Positions 11,077 to 23,278 of a stretch of 64,000 nt of DNA are shown in pieces. Origin of the DNA: Azolla caroliniana (Eukaryota; Polypodiophyta); contig JBHGNT010000003.1 in NCBI GenBank assembly GCA_043228905.1, positions 22,382,001 through 22,446,000 of the forward strand, in the 5' to 3' direction. Below the pieces are notes generated by a model. It ran no database searches. It saw nothing but the letters and a program-made list of their open reading frames with translations, and was not told the DNA's origin. Position numbers and translations under genes: made by a program. Positions within the stretch are counted from its first letter, which is position 1; every line of letters starts with the position of its first letter.

Positions 11077-14000
11077 ATGAAGACCTCAATCTTCTGCTCC
11101 CCCCTCCTCCTTCTCCTTCTCATCGCTGCTTCTTCTGAGTTCGCCATCGCCCAGAAACTCTTCTCCACGAACTCTGCTACCCCTTGGTGTCGAGGCAGCC
11201 GGCGATGGTTTCTACAGCAAAACACTTCTCTGGGCTTGCAGGAGAAATATCCTAACCCTAACCCTAACCCTAATTTTAACCATAACTTTAAACCTAACCA
11301 GAACTCAAATCCTAACCCTTACTCGAATTCCAAGATCAGCAAACATAGTTCTGCTTCCGACTGCGAAAAAGGAACAAGTTATGTCAATGAAAGAGCAGGA
11401 TACGAAAACAGCGAAGGTCAACTTGAAGTTGGAGTTCTAACTATTGGAGTCAATGGAAGATATCAAACCAATGAAATCCCTACAGAAAATCACTCCGATC
11501 AAATGGATGGAACAGATTACATCAAACAGATGGACAGAGGAGATCAAAGAGTTCAAATCAATGTAGGAGATCAAATCAACATCCGTCAAGATTGCCTCAT
11601 TGATGGAAACGATTGCATTATTGATGGCATTGATGGAATTGACAGAGGGAATCCCATCACTCAATTGTACAGAGGAGATCACATTGATCAGGTTGTGGGC
11701 AGAGGAGATTGCACTAATCAACACACTTTCAGGACAATTAGATCGTCTATAGACAGTTTGTCAAGATATGTATTTGTCTCTACCAAGTCTAACACATTCC
11801 GAACAATCTCTATTGTGCTATGGCTAGTGATCCTATTCTACCTCCTCACGACAACCGCATCCGACTACTTCAGTTCCTTGCTTGAGCACCTCTCACAGGC
11901 ACTAAAGCTCTCCCCTGCCGTAGCAGGGGTCACTTTCCTAGCCATTGGGAATGGGGCACCTGATGTTTTCTCAAGTGTAGCAGCATTTGTTTCTTCAGAC
12001 ACTTCTGGAAGCATTGGATTTGGGGCTGTTTTAGGGAGTGCCCTCTTCATAACCACCATCGTATCAGGATCAGTTGCCTTAATGACCACTAGGATTTGCA
12101 AGGAAGCTGGGTCTGCAAAGATCAATTTGGTTTGTTTTATTCGTGACACACTTTTCCTCCTTGCGTCGGCAGGTGTTCTTATGGTCATCTTCATGGATGC
12201 TAAGGTCTACTTGTGGGAGGCTGTTAGCTTCTTGTGTGTGTATGTTGTATATGCGGCATCTGTCTGGGCGGCAGAAATGCTCGAGAATAGGCACCGGAGC
12301 AATTCACTCGTCCTTGATCCTCTCATATCTAAAGGTAATCATCTTGAGAACATTATTTATATAAGATTTATCTATGTTCATGCCTTCTGTATGAAATCAA
12401 AAATTGTGTACGTGTTTTGAAAAGATGATTGTGTGGAGGTAATGATAACAAGGATCTGAATGTGAAGCTGTAATGTGAGAATGAGATTATTGACTTCCTA
12501 CTTAGGTTTGTTTGTACTTGTTCAATTGTATAGCTAGGCCTCTGGCCACAGCAATGATAGTTTAGTCCTTATTTATCCAACACCCTTCGATGACAAGATT
12601 ATTCTGGGGATGGTTATCAGGTAAAAGTGGTCCATGATTAGGACAGGTAAAAGATAATTGATCATAGGCACTGCCTACATGACAGGGTAGGTGTGTGAGA
12701 TAACGTCCCAACAAAAGTTTGCCACAGGAAACAATGTCCTAGCATGGTCGTTCCTGGTGAGAAATTGACCGACAACTTCTAATCATTCATATCACATATG
12801 TTTGAAAGTAGTTGTCCTCCATACATACACTTGCATCATCAATCTCGATAGGTGTAATGTTACTGTTTGAGCTAAGCTTTGCCAAATGCTGTCAAGGCCT
12901 TCCATTGTTCATATTGAAACTTCATGTGTGAGACAATTAAAGCTTGTCTCTCAACCATATATATCATACTAATCAAGACGTTTATCCAATCTGTATTGAA
13001 TTTGGAGTCAAATTTAATTTAATTTTGGGAATTATAATATCCCATGTTCCAAGCCAAATTGGAATCTCAAATATAGCTCAGGCCTTCCCTGAGTTTTCAA
13101 TCTCTTGTTGCTGAGTTTGCATATAAAGTTTCTGGTGTTGTATGCAGATTTTTTCTCTTAAACTATGATCTAACCATTAAAATGTGATAGGAAAGTATAA
13201 ATATTTAATCATTCACAGGATACAACCGGATGCATGCAAAGCAGTTCTATATTCTGAGTTAAATCTGTGCCATCAAATTATTTAAATAAATCTAATAATA
13301 AGCATCCTAATCTTATTGGTTCTTTCTCCATAGCTATTGCGGAACGTACTCTTCCACAGTGGATAGCCACATCTCCGAAATGGCAATACTATCATATATA
13401 CAGCCAACATCATGAGATAGAGCTTGAATACTTATATGACAAGCATTACTCAATTTACAGAAAGTGCAAAAAGTATGTTTTCTGTCTCTACAAATATGGA
13501 ATAGAAAGGCCTTTGGCCTTACCTCGCCTTCTTACTATCCCAGTCATTGAAGAAGAGCGATGGTCTCGTCCACTAGCGGTTATCAGCTGTACATTGGCTC
13601 CTCTCTTTGTTGGGTGCATTTTCTTATTTCATTGCGATGAATCTGAAGATTTTACGCATAAGATACTCATGATCAGTGGGGGCATTGGAATCCTGTTGGG
13701 AATCTTAGCTTTTCTCAATACTGAAAGTGCAAGGCCTCCACGCCGGTTCCTATGGTTATGGCTTGCAGGAGGGTTCTTCATGAGCATAGTGTGGTTTTAT
13801 ATTGTTGCTGACCAACTTGTCACGTCCTTAGAAATGCTTGGAGCTATATTTCACATCAATCCAACCATTCTCGGGCTGACAGTGCTTGCATGGGGAAACT
13901 CTATAGGAGACATAGTAGCTGATATTGCACTTGTTTGCAGTGGTAGAAATGGTGTTCAAATTGCAATCGCTGGGTGCTATGCAGGACCTCTCTTTAATAC

Positions 14001-14253
14001 CGTGATTGGGCTAGGTCTTTCATTGGCAGTTGCTTGTTGGAGTTCATATCCCGAACCACTTACAATATCAGATGAGGATGGAAGTTTGTTCTTCATTATT
14101 GGTTTTCTTGCTGCTGGCCTTGCATGGGCACTTATCATGATACCTTTAAAAGGTATGAGACTTAGCCGAAGCTTCGGGGCTGGTCTTGTGCTTCTCTATT
14201 GTGGTTTCCTTGCTACTGGGATGTGTTATGGGATGGGTTGGATTTTACGATGA
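11077..14253 (+). CDS. Cation/calcium exchanger, CCX family (2 exons)
   Basis: A membrane antiporter of the Na/Ca-exchanger superfamily; plant CCX proteins exchange cations such as K+, Na+ or Ca2+ for H+ or Na+ at endomembranes or the plasma membrane. I read exon 1 as 11077-12334 (donor AAAG/GTAATC) and exon 2 as 13259-14253, where the acceptor follows an in-frame TGA and the phase fits, giving about 750 aa. A hydrophobic N-terminus (residues 4-17) resembles a signal anchor. The first alpha-repeat GNGAPD is at residues 291-296 and the second, GNSIGD, is near 632-637, followed by GCYAGPLFNT. About eleven further hydrophobic segments surround them. Between the signal and the first exchanger domain lies an unusual 200-residue polar region with telomere-like Asn-Pro repeats and a Gly/Asp/Ile-rich repeat. 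Family members are usually about 540-660 aa. The splice junction is the least certain part. Confidence 0.88.
11248..11322 (+). repeat. Telomere-like (CCTAAC)n inside CCX exon 1
   Basis: Three to four perfect AACCCT units are followed by degenerate units (taaacctaacc, aatcctaaccc). They are read as Asn-Pro repeats at about residues 58-82. The 6-bp unit is TTAGGG-type on the other strand. Confidence 0.85.
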
Positions 14254-14857
14254 TAGGCTTGTTTCTATCAGCCATCTAATACAAATTTGTAAATATTGAA
14301 AGATTGTAAATGCATTATGTTGCAAAATGAAGTACTGTGAAAAATATGGATGAGTCAGTGTTGATGACCAAACCGATCTCAAAAGTGTTTACCAAATCGT
14401 CATTGATGGGTGTATGAAGGATAATATCCATTTATAGATAAAGGTTCTCATCAAAAGTGTTACCAAATTATCTTAGGGATATGATCTTTGTGCGAATATT
14501 ATTGTTCTTCTGGAGATTTAATGTTAAGTATGCGATTAGCACATCTCCATTTCTAATACTCCTAAGGTGAAAAAGGACTTCTTTTTCAGTTGTAGTCAAA
14601 GATCGATTGCAAATTTGGAAATATTTCAAAATATTGGTCAGCATTTTGTTGTAGAATTAAGGATTTTAACTCGACATTATGGACCTTCATTGTATTAATT
14701 GAGGGTGTAAGAATGATGTACGATAAAAAATCAGAATGGAGTTTCCTCAAGTGAACTATATATATTATATATTTAAGTTTATTTGAACTGAACTGTTTTT
14801 GTCCCAGTTAATGGGATCTGCTGTAGTTAGGGTTTAAAGATTCGATCTTTTTAGTAA

Positions 14858-15014
14858 ATCTGATTTTGTATCTGATTTCCACTAATTGTCTGGAAGCAGT
14901 CAAGTGTTCTGTTATACAAAAGACTGCGATGAACCTATCTGATTTTGTACCTGATTTCCACTAATTGTCTGAAAGCAGTTAAGCGTTCTGGTTTACAAAA
15001 GATTGTGATGAACC
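14858..15014. repeat. Two-copy 79-bp tandem duplication
   Basis: 14858-14936 and 14937-15014 both begin atctgattttgta and end gatgaacc, with about eight mismatches between the copies. Confidence 0.85.
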
Positions 15015-15704
15015 AGGCTATGTAGTTCTTAGAAATAGTCACGAGATAATAGCATGTAAACAAGAGAATTTGATTACAATACGTGACCACAAGATGCAAG
15101 AGATAAGATGATATAATAGAAGATAAAGATTCATAAAGTCTTTATTTCTATCACTGATAATTTACAGATGCACCCCTCTCATGGACATGAACCTTGAGGT
15201 TCCACATGATGACTAGTTATATGTGCATTGCCAACTGATCTTCAGCTACTGATGACATGTACATTGCCTTCGATTCATGTCAATAGTGTCCAACAATTTT
15301 TTATCAGTAGGCATCTGTTTACAATCTCAATGCCTACTTTGATCTTTTTTTTAGCACCTGATCACTGTGTACCTTGCCTGTCAAATTGGTCCTTACCTGA
15401 TCGCTTAACCAGTTGTAGATATGGAAGTATGATGTAGAATCTACACATCAAAGATAAATAAATCTATAATTTGGCCAATTTTTCATAAATGGCTTGAATA
15501 TTTATATTTGTAGTTCTCCTCATAGATTTGGACGTAATATTTAGCATCTATAGAAATTTTTATCATTGATTTGGACTATATTTGTCATCTATGGAAAACA
15601 TCATCATGATATTTCCTTATGTCTCACAGTTATACCTTTAGATTTTACATTGGCATTCCTCTATCTACTTCATCCTTACTCTTGCATATCATACTTAAAA
15701 TAGT

Positions 15705-15842
15705 ATGATACTTCTACAATGTCTCTTTTCTTTGCATTTGATCAGATGCTGATTGTGAAATACTACAATCTCCATATGATACTTCTACAATCTCACTTTC
15801 CTTCGCATTTGATCAGATGCTGATTGTAAAATACAACCTCCT
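15705..15842. repeat. Two-copy 71-bp tandem duplication
   Basis: 15705-15775 and 15776-15842 share atgatacttctacaat and gcatttgatcagatgctgat, with a few substitutions. Confidence 0.85.
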
Positions 15843-16421
15843 ATGGTATTCCTATAGCTAGCACACGAGATCTAAACAGTAGTTTTCTTTAACATATAAT
15901 ACATCGCACCATATTGCAAGAATTAGCTCTTTCTCAGGACTTCACTTTTCCATACTTATTCTTTCACATGATACTTCAATAGTACTTCACATATAATATC
16001 TATATTTAGAAACAGCAATTTTCACATTTTAAAATTTGAAATCAGGTTACTAGCACTAATGATGTGGGAAATAGGGAAGTTATATTTGTAGTCTCAAAAT
16101 ATGGAAGTATTAAGCCAGACCATAACCAAGACGATTATGAATTAATCTAGCAGAAAATATCTTCAATTGGCACCTCAGCAGAAACACCTAATAAACGTAC
16201 TAATAAATGCATAAAAACATATATAATCCATTTTTATGTGCCATTACTGATAAACGAGCAGATAGAACAAGAACTCAAAAAAACTATATCCAAACTTTGT
16301 TTGGGATAAATACATTTACACTCATGATATTTAACAAAAAACCTCTACAATTTACAGAAGGACAGCACCATGAAACATTGAAGGGTTTGATTATAATATA
16401 TACCTTTTAACTTGTTTTTTA

Positions 16422-19201
16422 TCAGTTCTTTAAAAATCTGATAATAATGCAAGAGATATCATCTTTGCTGTTTCTCTCCACAGCTTCATCACTCAATTGT
16501 TTGGCTGCTGTTTTGGGGTCTTTGCACTTCCTTGCAAGATCCACTGCTTCTTGATTACTCAACACCTAAGGTTACACAACAAGAAGAAAGTGTAGATTAG
16601 ATAAATTATGTCTTGGGAGGCATCATAATTTTATCAACATGGCAAACAATATCACAAAGTTTTATTTCTAGAACCAAATGTTAACATGACAAAGCTTTTA
16701 GTCTAGATCAGACAGTGATGATATGATAATAATTTGTTTATTGACACATAAAAATATCCAAAGCTATATATGTATCTCTAAGGAAACTATGAAACGATAT
16801 CAGGATTCCAACTTCATAAACTATACAAACTTAAGAGTTAAAAACTTTAGTGTAGTATCAATCACTTTTTAAAAGACATGTATAAGGTCTTTTATTATAG
16901 AAGAGGTTTAAAGATCCCAATTGGCCATAACAATACATCCAATGTGTAAAACAGTCCACTGACAATATGAGACTTAATCTATACATAGACTGGCAACAAA
17001 TCAAACCACAGATTGATACAAATTATAATATTATAATAAGGCAAAGCTATAGATACAAAGTATACAACACTACAGTATTCGACAAATCAAACCACAGATT
17101 GATGCAAATGATCACAAAGCAACGCTATAGATCCTAAGTATATGACACTACAGTATATAGATATATATACACACATCTGTCAACAGCCCAATCACAATAG
17201 GATAAATATATACATCCACAAAACAAAAATCAAACTAAGGATTAAAGAAGAAGGCTGGGCTGGGTTTGACAAAGCTATCCATCCAAACTTCGACACTATA
17301 CACGTGTAAAACAGCCCATTGACTTTATGAAAAGCTTATTTGTGAGTCCAACCAATAATTGATCGAGCCCATCCAAGCATCTCTGACTCAACCAATAATT
17401 AACCGAGCCAAACAACCAGTCCAAGCATCTATGGATCAAACAAATCACAGTATGACACACACTACCAATCTAAGTATGGCATACTCACATGGAGTAAAAC
17501 AGCCCTATAAAATATGATAAGCTACATATAAACTGTAACAAATCCATATATCAGTCCAACCATCTATGGATCAAACCAAATGATGGGATGACATAAACGA
17601 TACAAATCTAAGCACAGCATACGCACGTGTTGTAAACAGCCCATTACAATAATCTCTGTAATCATAGTCTGAACCTATTCCAAGAGGAAGAGAATTCTAA
17701 GATTTTCTGTCTGGGGCTGCTATGGTGAAACTGGTAGAGACAATACTGCTCTTAGGAAGAGACACTTGAAATTTCAGTTGCATCGTATATGGTAAACTAT
17801 GTATAAACTGTAAGAAATCTCACTAAAGCCACTATAAAATGAGAATAAGATGAAACTATACATATCATCTGCCATTCATCAAGCTAAGTAAGATCACAAT
17901 AAGAATAAATATGTCAACAGAGTATCCAAGGAGGAAAATGTGGTGGCGCATACCTTCCATACTCCATCACTAGCTAATATCAATAGCTCATCTTCATCAC
18001 AAATCAACTCCTCTCTTACATCTGGATCCACACTCAAATGTTCCTTAAGTTTTTTATCACCAAATGCCCGAGCAACAGCAAGCCGTCCATCGACTCTCGC
18101 CACATCCCCTAAACCATTTTTTAAGGAATTAGTAGCAAAAAAATATCTTTATTGATTCCAACTTATCTTAGTCCTTTTTTCTTAATGCAGATAGCCTAAG
18201 AATTCATTCACATCTTCTGAATCCCAACTAACAAAAAATTGAGAATGAGAGTTGAAAATATGATATTTAGGAAGGAATGTGAAGATGCAAAAACTACTTT
18301 AGAAATTAAGCATCATATTATGAGAGACCAATATTTCAAAGGCTAATAACCTTTAAAAACCATATCAAATGTACTAAAAATCCATAAAGAATGAACGAAG
18401 ACAAGAAAAACTCACCTGGAAATCTAGTTACAAAGCCTCCTTTAGTTTCAATGGCCTCTATTTCATTGATGGGTTCATGGTCAATAGAGAGTTGGACAGC
18501 CACTCCATTCCTGCTAAGAACAGCTCTAGAATCACCAACGTTTGCTACTAATAGCTGGTTACCACTAATCAGGATGGCGGTCACAGCTGTTGATCCACCC
18601 ATTTCTGGACATTCCTCCAATATGGCTGTATCAGTTCGCTTGTATGCATTCACAATTGCAATGGCAGGATTCTCCCAAAAACCAGGCTGCAAAAGTACAT
18701 TTTTTCTTGCCTCATTAACATTTCTTCATCCGAGTGACAATCCAACAAGGTCGATGGTTTTAACTATCAGTTATATAAACTCATAATTATTTCCTGGAAT
18801 TGCAAGTTCAATTGGTTAGAGCACCACCCTGTAAAGGTGGAAGATGCAGGTTCCAGACCCATCAAAAACTAATTTGGGATGATGATGATGATGATGATGA
18901 TAACAATGATGGTGGTGGTGGTGGTGGTAGAAGTAGATAAATGTCATACCTCATTAAGCATGCTGTCGAACAATTTCCTCTGCAAGTAGCGAGCAACAGA
19001 ATCACCAGAGTGACCATCATAGATGGCAAAAAAACCTAGCTCATGAGAGTTTACTTTCCTGAACTCAGCCACATGGAAATCTTCCATCTTATGTCTCAAC
19101 CCTTTTACTAGGTTGTACCCATAGTTTATCTTGTTTTCTAAATACTTGCTGTGCCCTTCTCCACAGATTTCATCACTATTAGACTGCAATCCGGTAGCCA
19201 T
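16422..19201 (-). CDS. Protein phosphatase 2C (PP2C, 4 coding exons seen)
   Basis: A metal-dependent Ser/Thr phosphatase of the single-domain plant group (clade F-like). Minus-strand exons are 19201-18950, 18686-18416, 18108-17954 and 16565-16422. All junctions are GT-AG and in phase, giving 273 aa, the usual size. Motifs in order are RHKMEDFH (residues 37-43), the metal-binding DGHSGD (62-67), GGSTAV (114-119), VANVGDSRAV (131-140), DHEP (153-156), RLAVARAFGD, ASDGVW (220-225) and KDDISC (260-265). Catalytic acidic residues are present. The ATG used here directly follows an AG, so it may instead be an internal Met of an exon that joins an upstream exon near 20404-20459; close relatives begin with a short segment ending in I/V-L-x-K-x-K. 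Nothing suggests loss of function. Confidence 0.9.
16996..17157. repeat. Two-copy tandem repeat of about 80 bp in the last PP2C intron
   Basis: 16996-17081 and 17082-17157 both start acaaatcaaaccacagattg and end near acactacagtat, with an indel in the middle. Looser copies of the same words (aaacagccca..., aatc(a/c)atc) occur on through 17650. Confidence 0.7.
18797..18870 (+). ncRNA. tRNA-Thr-like sequence (pseudo-tRNA or SINE head)
   Basis: A D-arm-like word (aattggttagagc) is followed by a perfect 5-bp anticodon stem, CCACC-CTGTAAA-GGTGG, whose loop carries anticodon TGT. It then has a degraded T-arm (aggttccagaccc). The acceptor stem does not pair, so it is not a working tRNA. It lies antisense in a PP2C intron and is followed by GAT/GGT simple repeats, as in many tRNA-derived SINEs. 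Confidence 0.4.
18880..18929. repeat. (GAT)n and (GGT)n microsatellites
   Basis: Eight to nine GAT units, an interruption, then seven GGT units, within a PP2C intron just after the tRNA-like sequence. Confidence 0.9.
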
Positions 19202-19755
19202 CTACAACAACCATCCATAGTCAATGCAATTTTGTTTTACCTATAACATAGTGTACATAGAAGATTCCTACAGCATTCAATTTGTACATGTTTGGAAACT
19301 GACTGTATTGTTGAAGCCACCATATAAATCTGTCTGTGTAAACGATTTGACCTATTCTGACATATTGTACATTAGCATTAAATCTTCTTCATTTGTGTGA
19401 AATTAAGATGTTTGGATATTGCTTCTATTGCTGATGCCACCATATAGCTCTTTGTGAAAAACTTGAGTGGATGCTACAACTATTGTTGATGCGACCATAA
19501 TGAGTAGTTTTAACAAGAATGAAACGTCTGTACGATTGTACGTAGGAGCCAAGGAAAAATCACTTGTAGTTCAGTGGTCCAAAGGCATAAATCTCAGTAA
19601 TAACACATGTGAACCAACATAAAATCTCACTACAAGCACATATAGAACATAAAATAAAGTCAAATCCACATTTTGCACCAATACTACGTGGAAAAATCAC
19701 TTAAACACATAGTCAAGATATAAAATCTACATGAAATCCGCTGATAGCACATACA

Positions 19756-19975
19756 ATAGAGGAAGATATCGACTCATTAAGCACTAACATCAAATAGAGA
19801 AGGATGCTGACTCGTACAAATATACATATAATAGAGGAAAATATCAACTCATAAAGCATTAACATCAAATAGAGAAGGATGCTGACTACATACAAATCAA
19901 CATATAATAGAGGAAGATATCGACTCATACAGCATTAACATCAAATAGAGAAGGATGCTGACTAAAAGAAGAATA
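19756..19975. repeat. Three-copy 75-bp tandem repeat upstream of PP2C
   Basis: Copies begin atagagga(a)gatatc at 19756, 19831 and 19907. Each contains the words aacatcaaatagagaaggat and gctgact. Confidence 0.85.
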
Positions 19976-20000
19976 AAATCCACAAAAAAAGAAACGATGG

Positions 20001-20152
20001 CACATGTAAATCCGCATCAAGTAGGAGACTACATAGTTCACAGTTCCATAAAAATACTTAGGCTCAATGACACGACATGTAAATCCACATGAAGTAGGGA
20101 CTGACATAATTCACAGTTCCATGAAAATACATTAACTCACTGACACCAAATG
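20001..20152. repeat. Two-copy 74-bp tandem repeat upstream of PP2C
   Basis: Copies start at about 20001 and 20075, share catgtaaatcc(g/a)catcaagtag-like and cacagttccat words, and end in a partial third copy. Confidence 0.75.
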
Positions 20153-20403
20153 TAAACCAACAAAAGTCAAAGACACAAATTAAAAGAAGTATGCAATAAT
20201 CATCAATTACAGTCTACTGGAGCCATAAGCATGTAGACAATATATGAATATCAAAGGAGAAGCTGATGCTCAAAGGGAAAAAATGAAACTCTAAACCTCG
20301 TTCGATAAATTAATCAAGTTTCGCCACACATTAAGCAATGCAAGAGAAAATAGGGAACCCCAAAATCAACTAAAAACCAATAGAGTAAGAGAAAAATAAC
20401 AAC

Positions 20404-20459
20404 CTTGATCTTCTGGAGGACCTTATCGGTGGAAGGAAGATGAGGACTGCAATCTTCTA
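20404..20459 (-). other. Possible upstream PP2C exon
   Basis: On the minus strand an open stretch reads EIEDCSPHLP...VLQKIK and ends at AAG/GTTGTT, a usable donor. It is preceded by a strong pyrimidine tract and AG (tttgtttttgttcttcttatcaag). Relatives of this phosphatase have a short N-terminal peptide ending ILHKMK joined to the following exon at the same place. No ATG lies in frame, and a TAA occurs upstream, so a further start exon would be required. The alternative is an untranslated exon. Confidence 0.35.
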
Positions 20460-20460
20460 T

Positions 20461-21466
20461 CTCTTGATAAGAAGAACAAAAACAAATGAGTTATTAAAAC
20501 AGAGCTATAGAAAATCTTCTGGATTCAAAAAATAATACACTGTTTTCTTTGTAAATTTGTTTGACTACAAAAAGATGCATAGTAAGCCTATAATAAGTAA
20601 GTAGAATAAAAGAGGTTGATAGACACCGAATGCAGCCGTGTGTGTGATCATGTATGATGTCTTCAAAGAACTTTCTAGAACCTTCTGGATCATACGACCC
20701 TTAATTACAAGATTATGAACCATACCCGCATCCATGATCCTTAACCCTACCCGTCTCCATGATTTTTTCCTCATCCCGCTCAATATAGTTATATTTCTGG
20801 TAGAAGTATATTGCATAATGTATTGAATGTTCAAGTGGCAATTGATTATGCTCGGCATACAAATCAAGAAGAGATTATGGTGCAATTCGATTTAGGAAAG
20901 ATATATCATCATGTCAATTGGTAATTTGTCTCAAGAATGATGTTTAACATCTACAATTGGTGGTGATGTTATGGGGTTACATCTTCTTACTTGAGGACTA
21001 CCAGAGATAAGCTTTCGCGAATGACTTGGTCAATGGTCATGCTTTTACATGCCTCAAAGAGAGTATGTAAGTTTGGAACCAAGTTAAGTTGCCTTCAGTT
21101 CAAGGTTTCTTATAAACTGGAGAAAGACTCATTTGATCTCATGTAATTATACCAATTTGCAATGTTTGGGATGGGAAAGATCAAAACAATTAATGAGCTT
21201 ACAATTTTTTGTCATTTAAGGTTACCATTGAGAGTTGACAATGACAAATTCTCAATTAATTGAGTGGATTGGTAGGAAGCTGAAATACATGTTTATGTAT
21301 GGGAAGTCTCAATCATGGACATAATTTCACGTACAACTCAAAGTGGTGCAATGTATATTAAGAAACCATGCTTTTATATATTTTTACCAATAAGGGGTTA
21401 CAATAGATGTTGCAATTATATTGTGAAAGAAGTTAAAATTGGGAATTACATGGATTTCATTGGATT
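20461..21466. other. Spacer between PP2C and the retrotransposon nest
   Basis: AT-rich DNA, probably holding the PP2C promoter. One 106-codon minus-strand frame (20565-20885) has no recognisable domain. Confidence 0.5.
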
Positions 21467-21471
21467 GTTTG

Positions 21472-21938
21472 TTTTAGAGACATGAACTAATGTAAGCATT
21501 AGATAAGGAGGGAATATAGATGAATAGATAAATCTAGATAGAGAGGAGAGAGAGAAAGAAGGGTGCCGATCCACCCGACCACCCTCGAGCGAAGGGATCG
21601 AGACGGACTCGAGCCTCGATCGGCGTCCCATACCACCGCCTTGGCATCGAGTCGTACCTAGTGCTAGCGCACTCGCTACAAGAGTCGAACCACTCACGAA
21701 CAACGTCTAAACGTAGTCAATAGATGATGAAATGAGGGTAGCTAGGCATCTTATTTATAGCGATACCCAAGGCCCCCAACCATGTTCACACTTGGCCTAA
21801 TGGGTTGTCTCAATTCCGAGGATTAAAAGTAATCCTCCCCTTCTTTACACTCTTGTTTAACCCTCACACTTATCCACGTGTATAGAATACTACGGTAAAT
21901 TCTGACCACGGGATATTATATGGTCATTGCCCGTAACA
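21472..21938 (-). repeat. Z 3' LTR
   Basis: Aligns along its whole length with 62975-63440. On the element strand it starts TGTTACGGGC and ends in CTAAAA, so the 3' terminus is not the usual CA if the GTTTG target duplication is taken as correct. Confidence 0.85.
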
Positions 21939-21953
21939 TACTCCCCCTCTTTA
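21939..21953 (-). other. Z polypurine tract
   Basis: Minus-strand AAAGAGGGGGAGTA lies directly before the LTR start, the expected position of the plus-strand primer. Confidence 0.7.
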
Positions 21954-23278
21954 AAACATTGCACTCTTGCAATGGAAAGTTAGGGAAGTTAGTTCTGAGA
22001 GTATTTTTGTGTTCCCATGTGGCATCTTTTATTGATTTATCCATCCATTTTATTTTAAATTCTCAGATCTCTTTAGTACGTAATTTTTTTGTTTTAACAT
22101 CGAGAATTCTTTCTGGTACATGTGGTTTAGAAGATAATTCTTCAGAAGTAACCAGAGTTTCAGTTGTAACTATATTGTCGCCAGAACCTAGAAGTTCTTT
22201 TAGACGACTCACATGAAAGACTGGATGAATTCCAACACCATCGGGAAGAGCGAGACGATAGGTTGATGACCCAATGCGTTTGAGGACTGTAAATGGTCCA
22301 CAAAACCGTGGGGCTAACTTAGCGCGCTTACCCGTAGACAATGTCTTAGAATTGTGAGGTACACGTAAAAATACCTTCTGTCCAAGGTTGAATACACAAG
22401 GTTGCCTATGATGATCGGCATAAAAATGTGCTCTATCTTGAGTTGTTTTTATATTATCTTGTGCAATATGCAACATATCTTGCATATCCCGAAGAAAGTT
22501 TTGTGTACTTCGCAACTCATCATGATGTATATTAACATCAATCGGGGCTCGTGGTTGAAAACCATACATCAACATAAAAGGACTATATCCCGTCGATGTA
22601 TGCTTAGAGCTGTTATAAGCAAACTCCAAAATTGGGAGATAACACTCCCATTTTGTTGGTTTTGCACCAACATATGCTCAAAGCATTTCCTCAATAATTT
22701 GATTTACTTGTTTTGTCTGGCCATCGGATTGAGGATGATCCGTGGAGCTCATGCTCAATGTAGTTTCTAACTTCTTAAATATTTGTGTCCAGAAGTCACT
22801 AGTAAACTTTGGATCTCGATCACTCACGATATCCATCGATAACCCATAAAAACAAAATAACACGTCAACGAATTGGTAAGCCAATTCAGGAGCTGTTACC
22901 ATGGTTTTAGTAGCAATAAATCTGGCCATTTTAGTTAGTTTGTCAACCACAACCCAAATGGCATCATGACCTTTTTGGGTGCGAGGAAGGCTAACAATAA
23001 AATCCATGGATATACTTTCCCACTTATTATTGGGAATGTCCAAGGGATGTAAAAGTCTTGCGGCTTTAAGTCGCTCGACTTTGTTAACTTGACATTGGTG
23101 ACATTTAGTCACATAACTATGTATGTCGGGGCACATCTTAGGCCAATAGAATTGAGTGGAGATGAGAACAAGTGTACGATGTATTCCAGGGTGCCCTGAT
23201 GAGGGTGCATCATGGCATTAAAAAAGAATCCTCTTTTTTACCTCGGGTAAATCTGGAACACAAACCTTTCCATTACGG
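21954..23278 (-). pseudogene. Z integrase and chromodomain fragment
   Basis: Minus strand, reading on from element A. The zinc-finger part has a HPG...YWPKM...CHQCQ pattern. The integrase core has SMDFIVSLP (first Asp), SDRDPKF (second Asp) and DGQTKQVNQ (Glu position region), then LAPRFCGPF and a C-terminal PERILDVKTKKLR...WEHKNTL chromodomain ending just before the polypurine tract. In-frame stops occur near 22678 and at about 22063 inside the chromodomain. The chromodomain places Z among chromoviruses; in that family it directs integration to certain chromatin marks. Confidence 0.85.

Larger units (their letters stand above)
14254..16421. other. Intergenic spacer between CCX and PP2C 3' ends
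   Basis: 2.2 kb between convergent genes, so it holds both 3' untranslated regions. I see no further gene. It contains two short tandem duplications, listed separately. Confidence 0.6.

Noticed and set aside
20565-20885. 106-codon minus-strand frame near the PP2C upstream region
   Set aside because: No homology that I can recognise and no splice link to PP2C that keeps phase.
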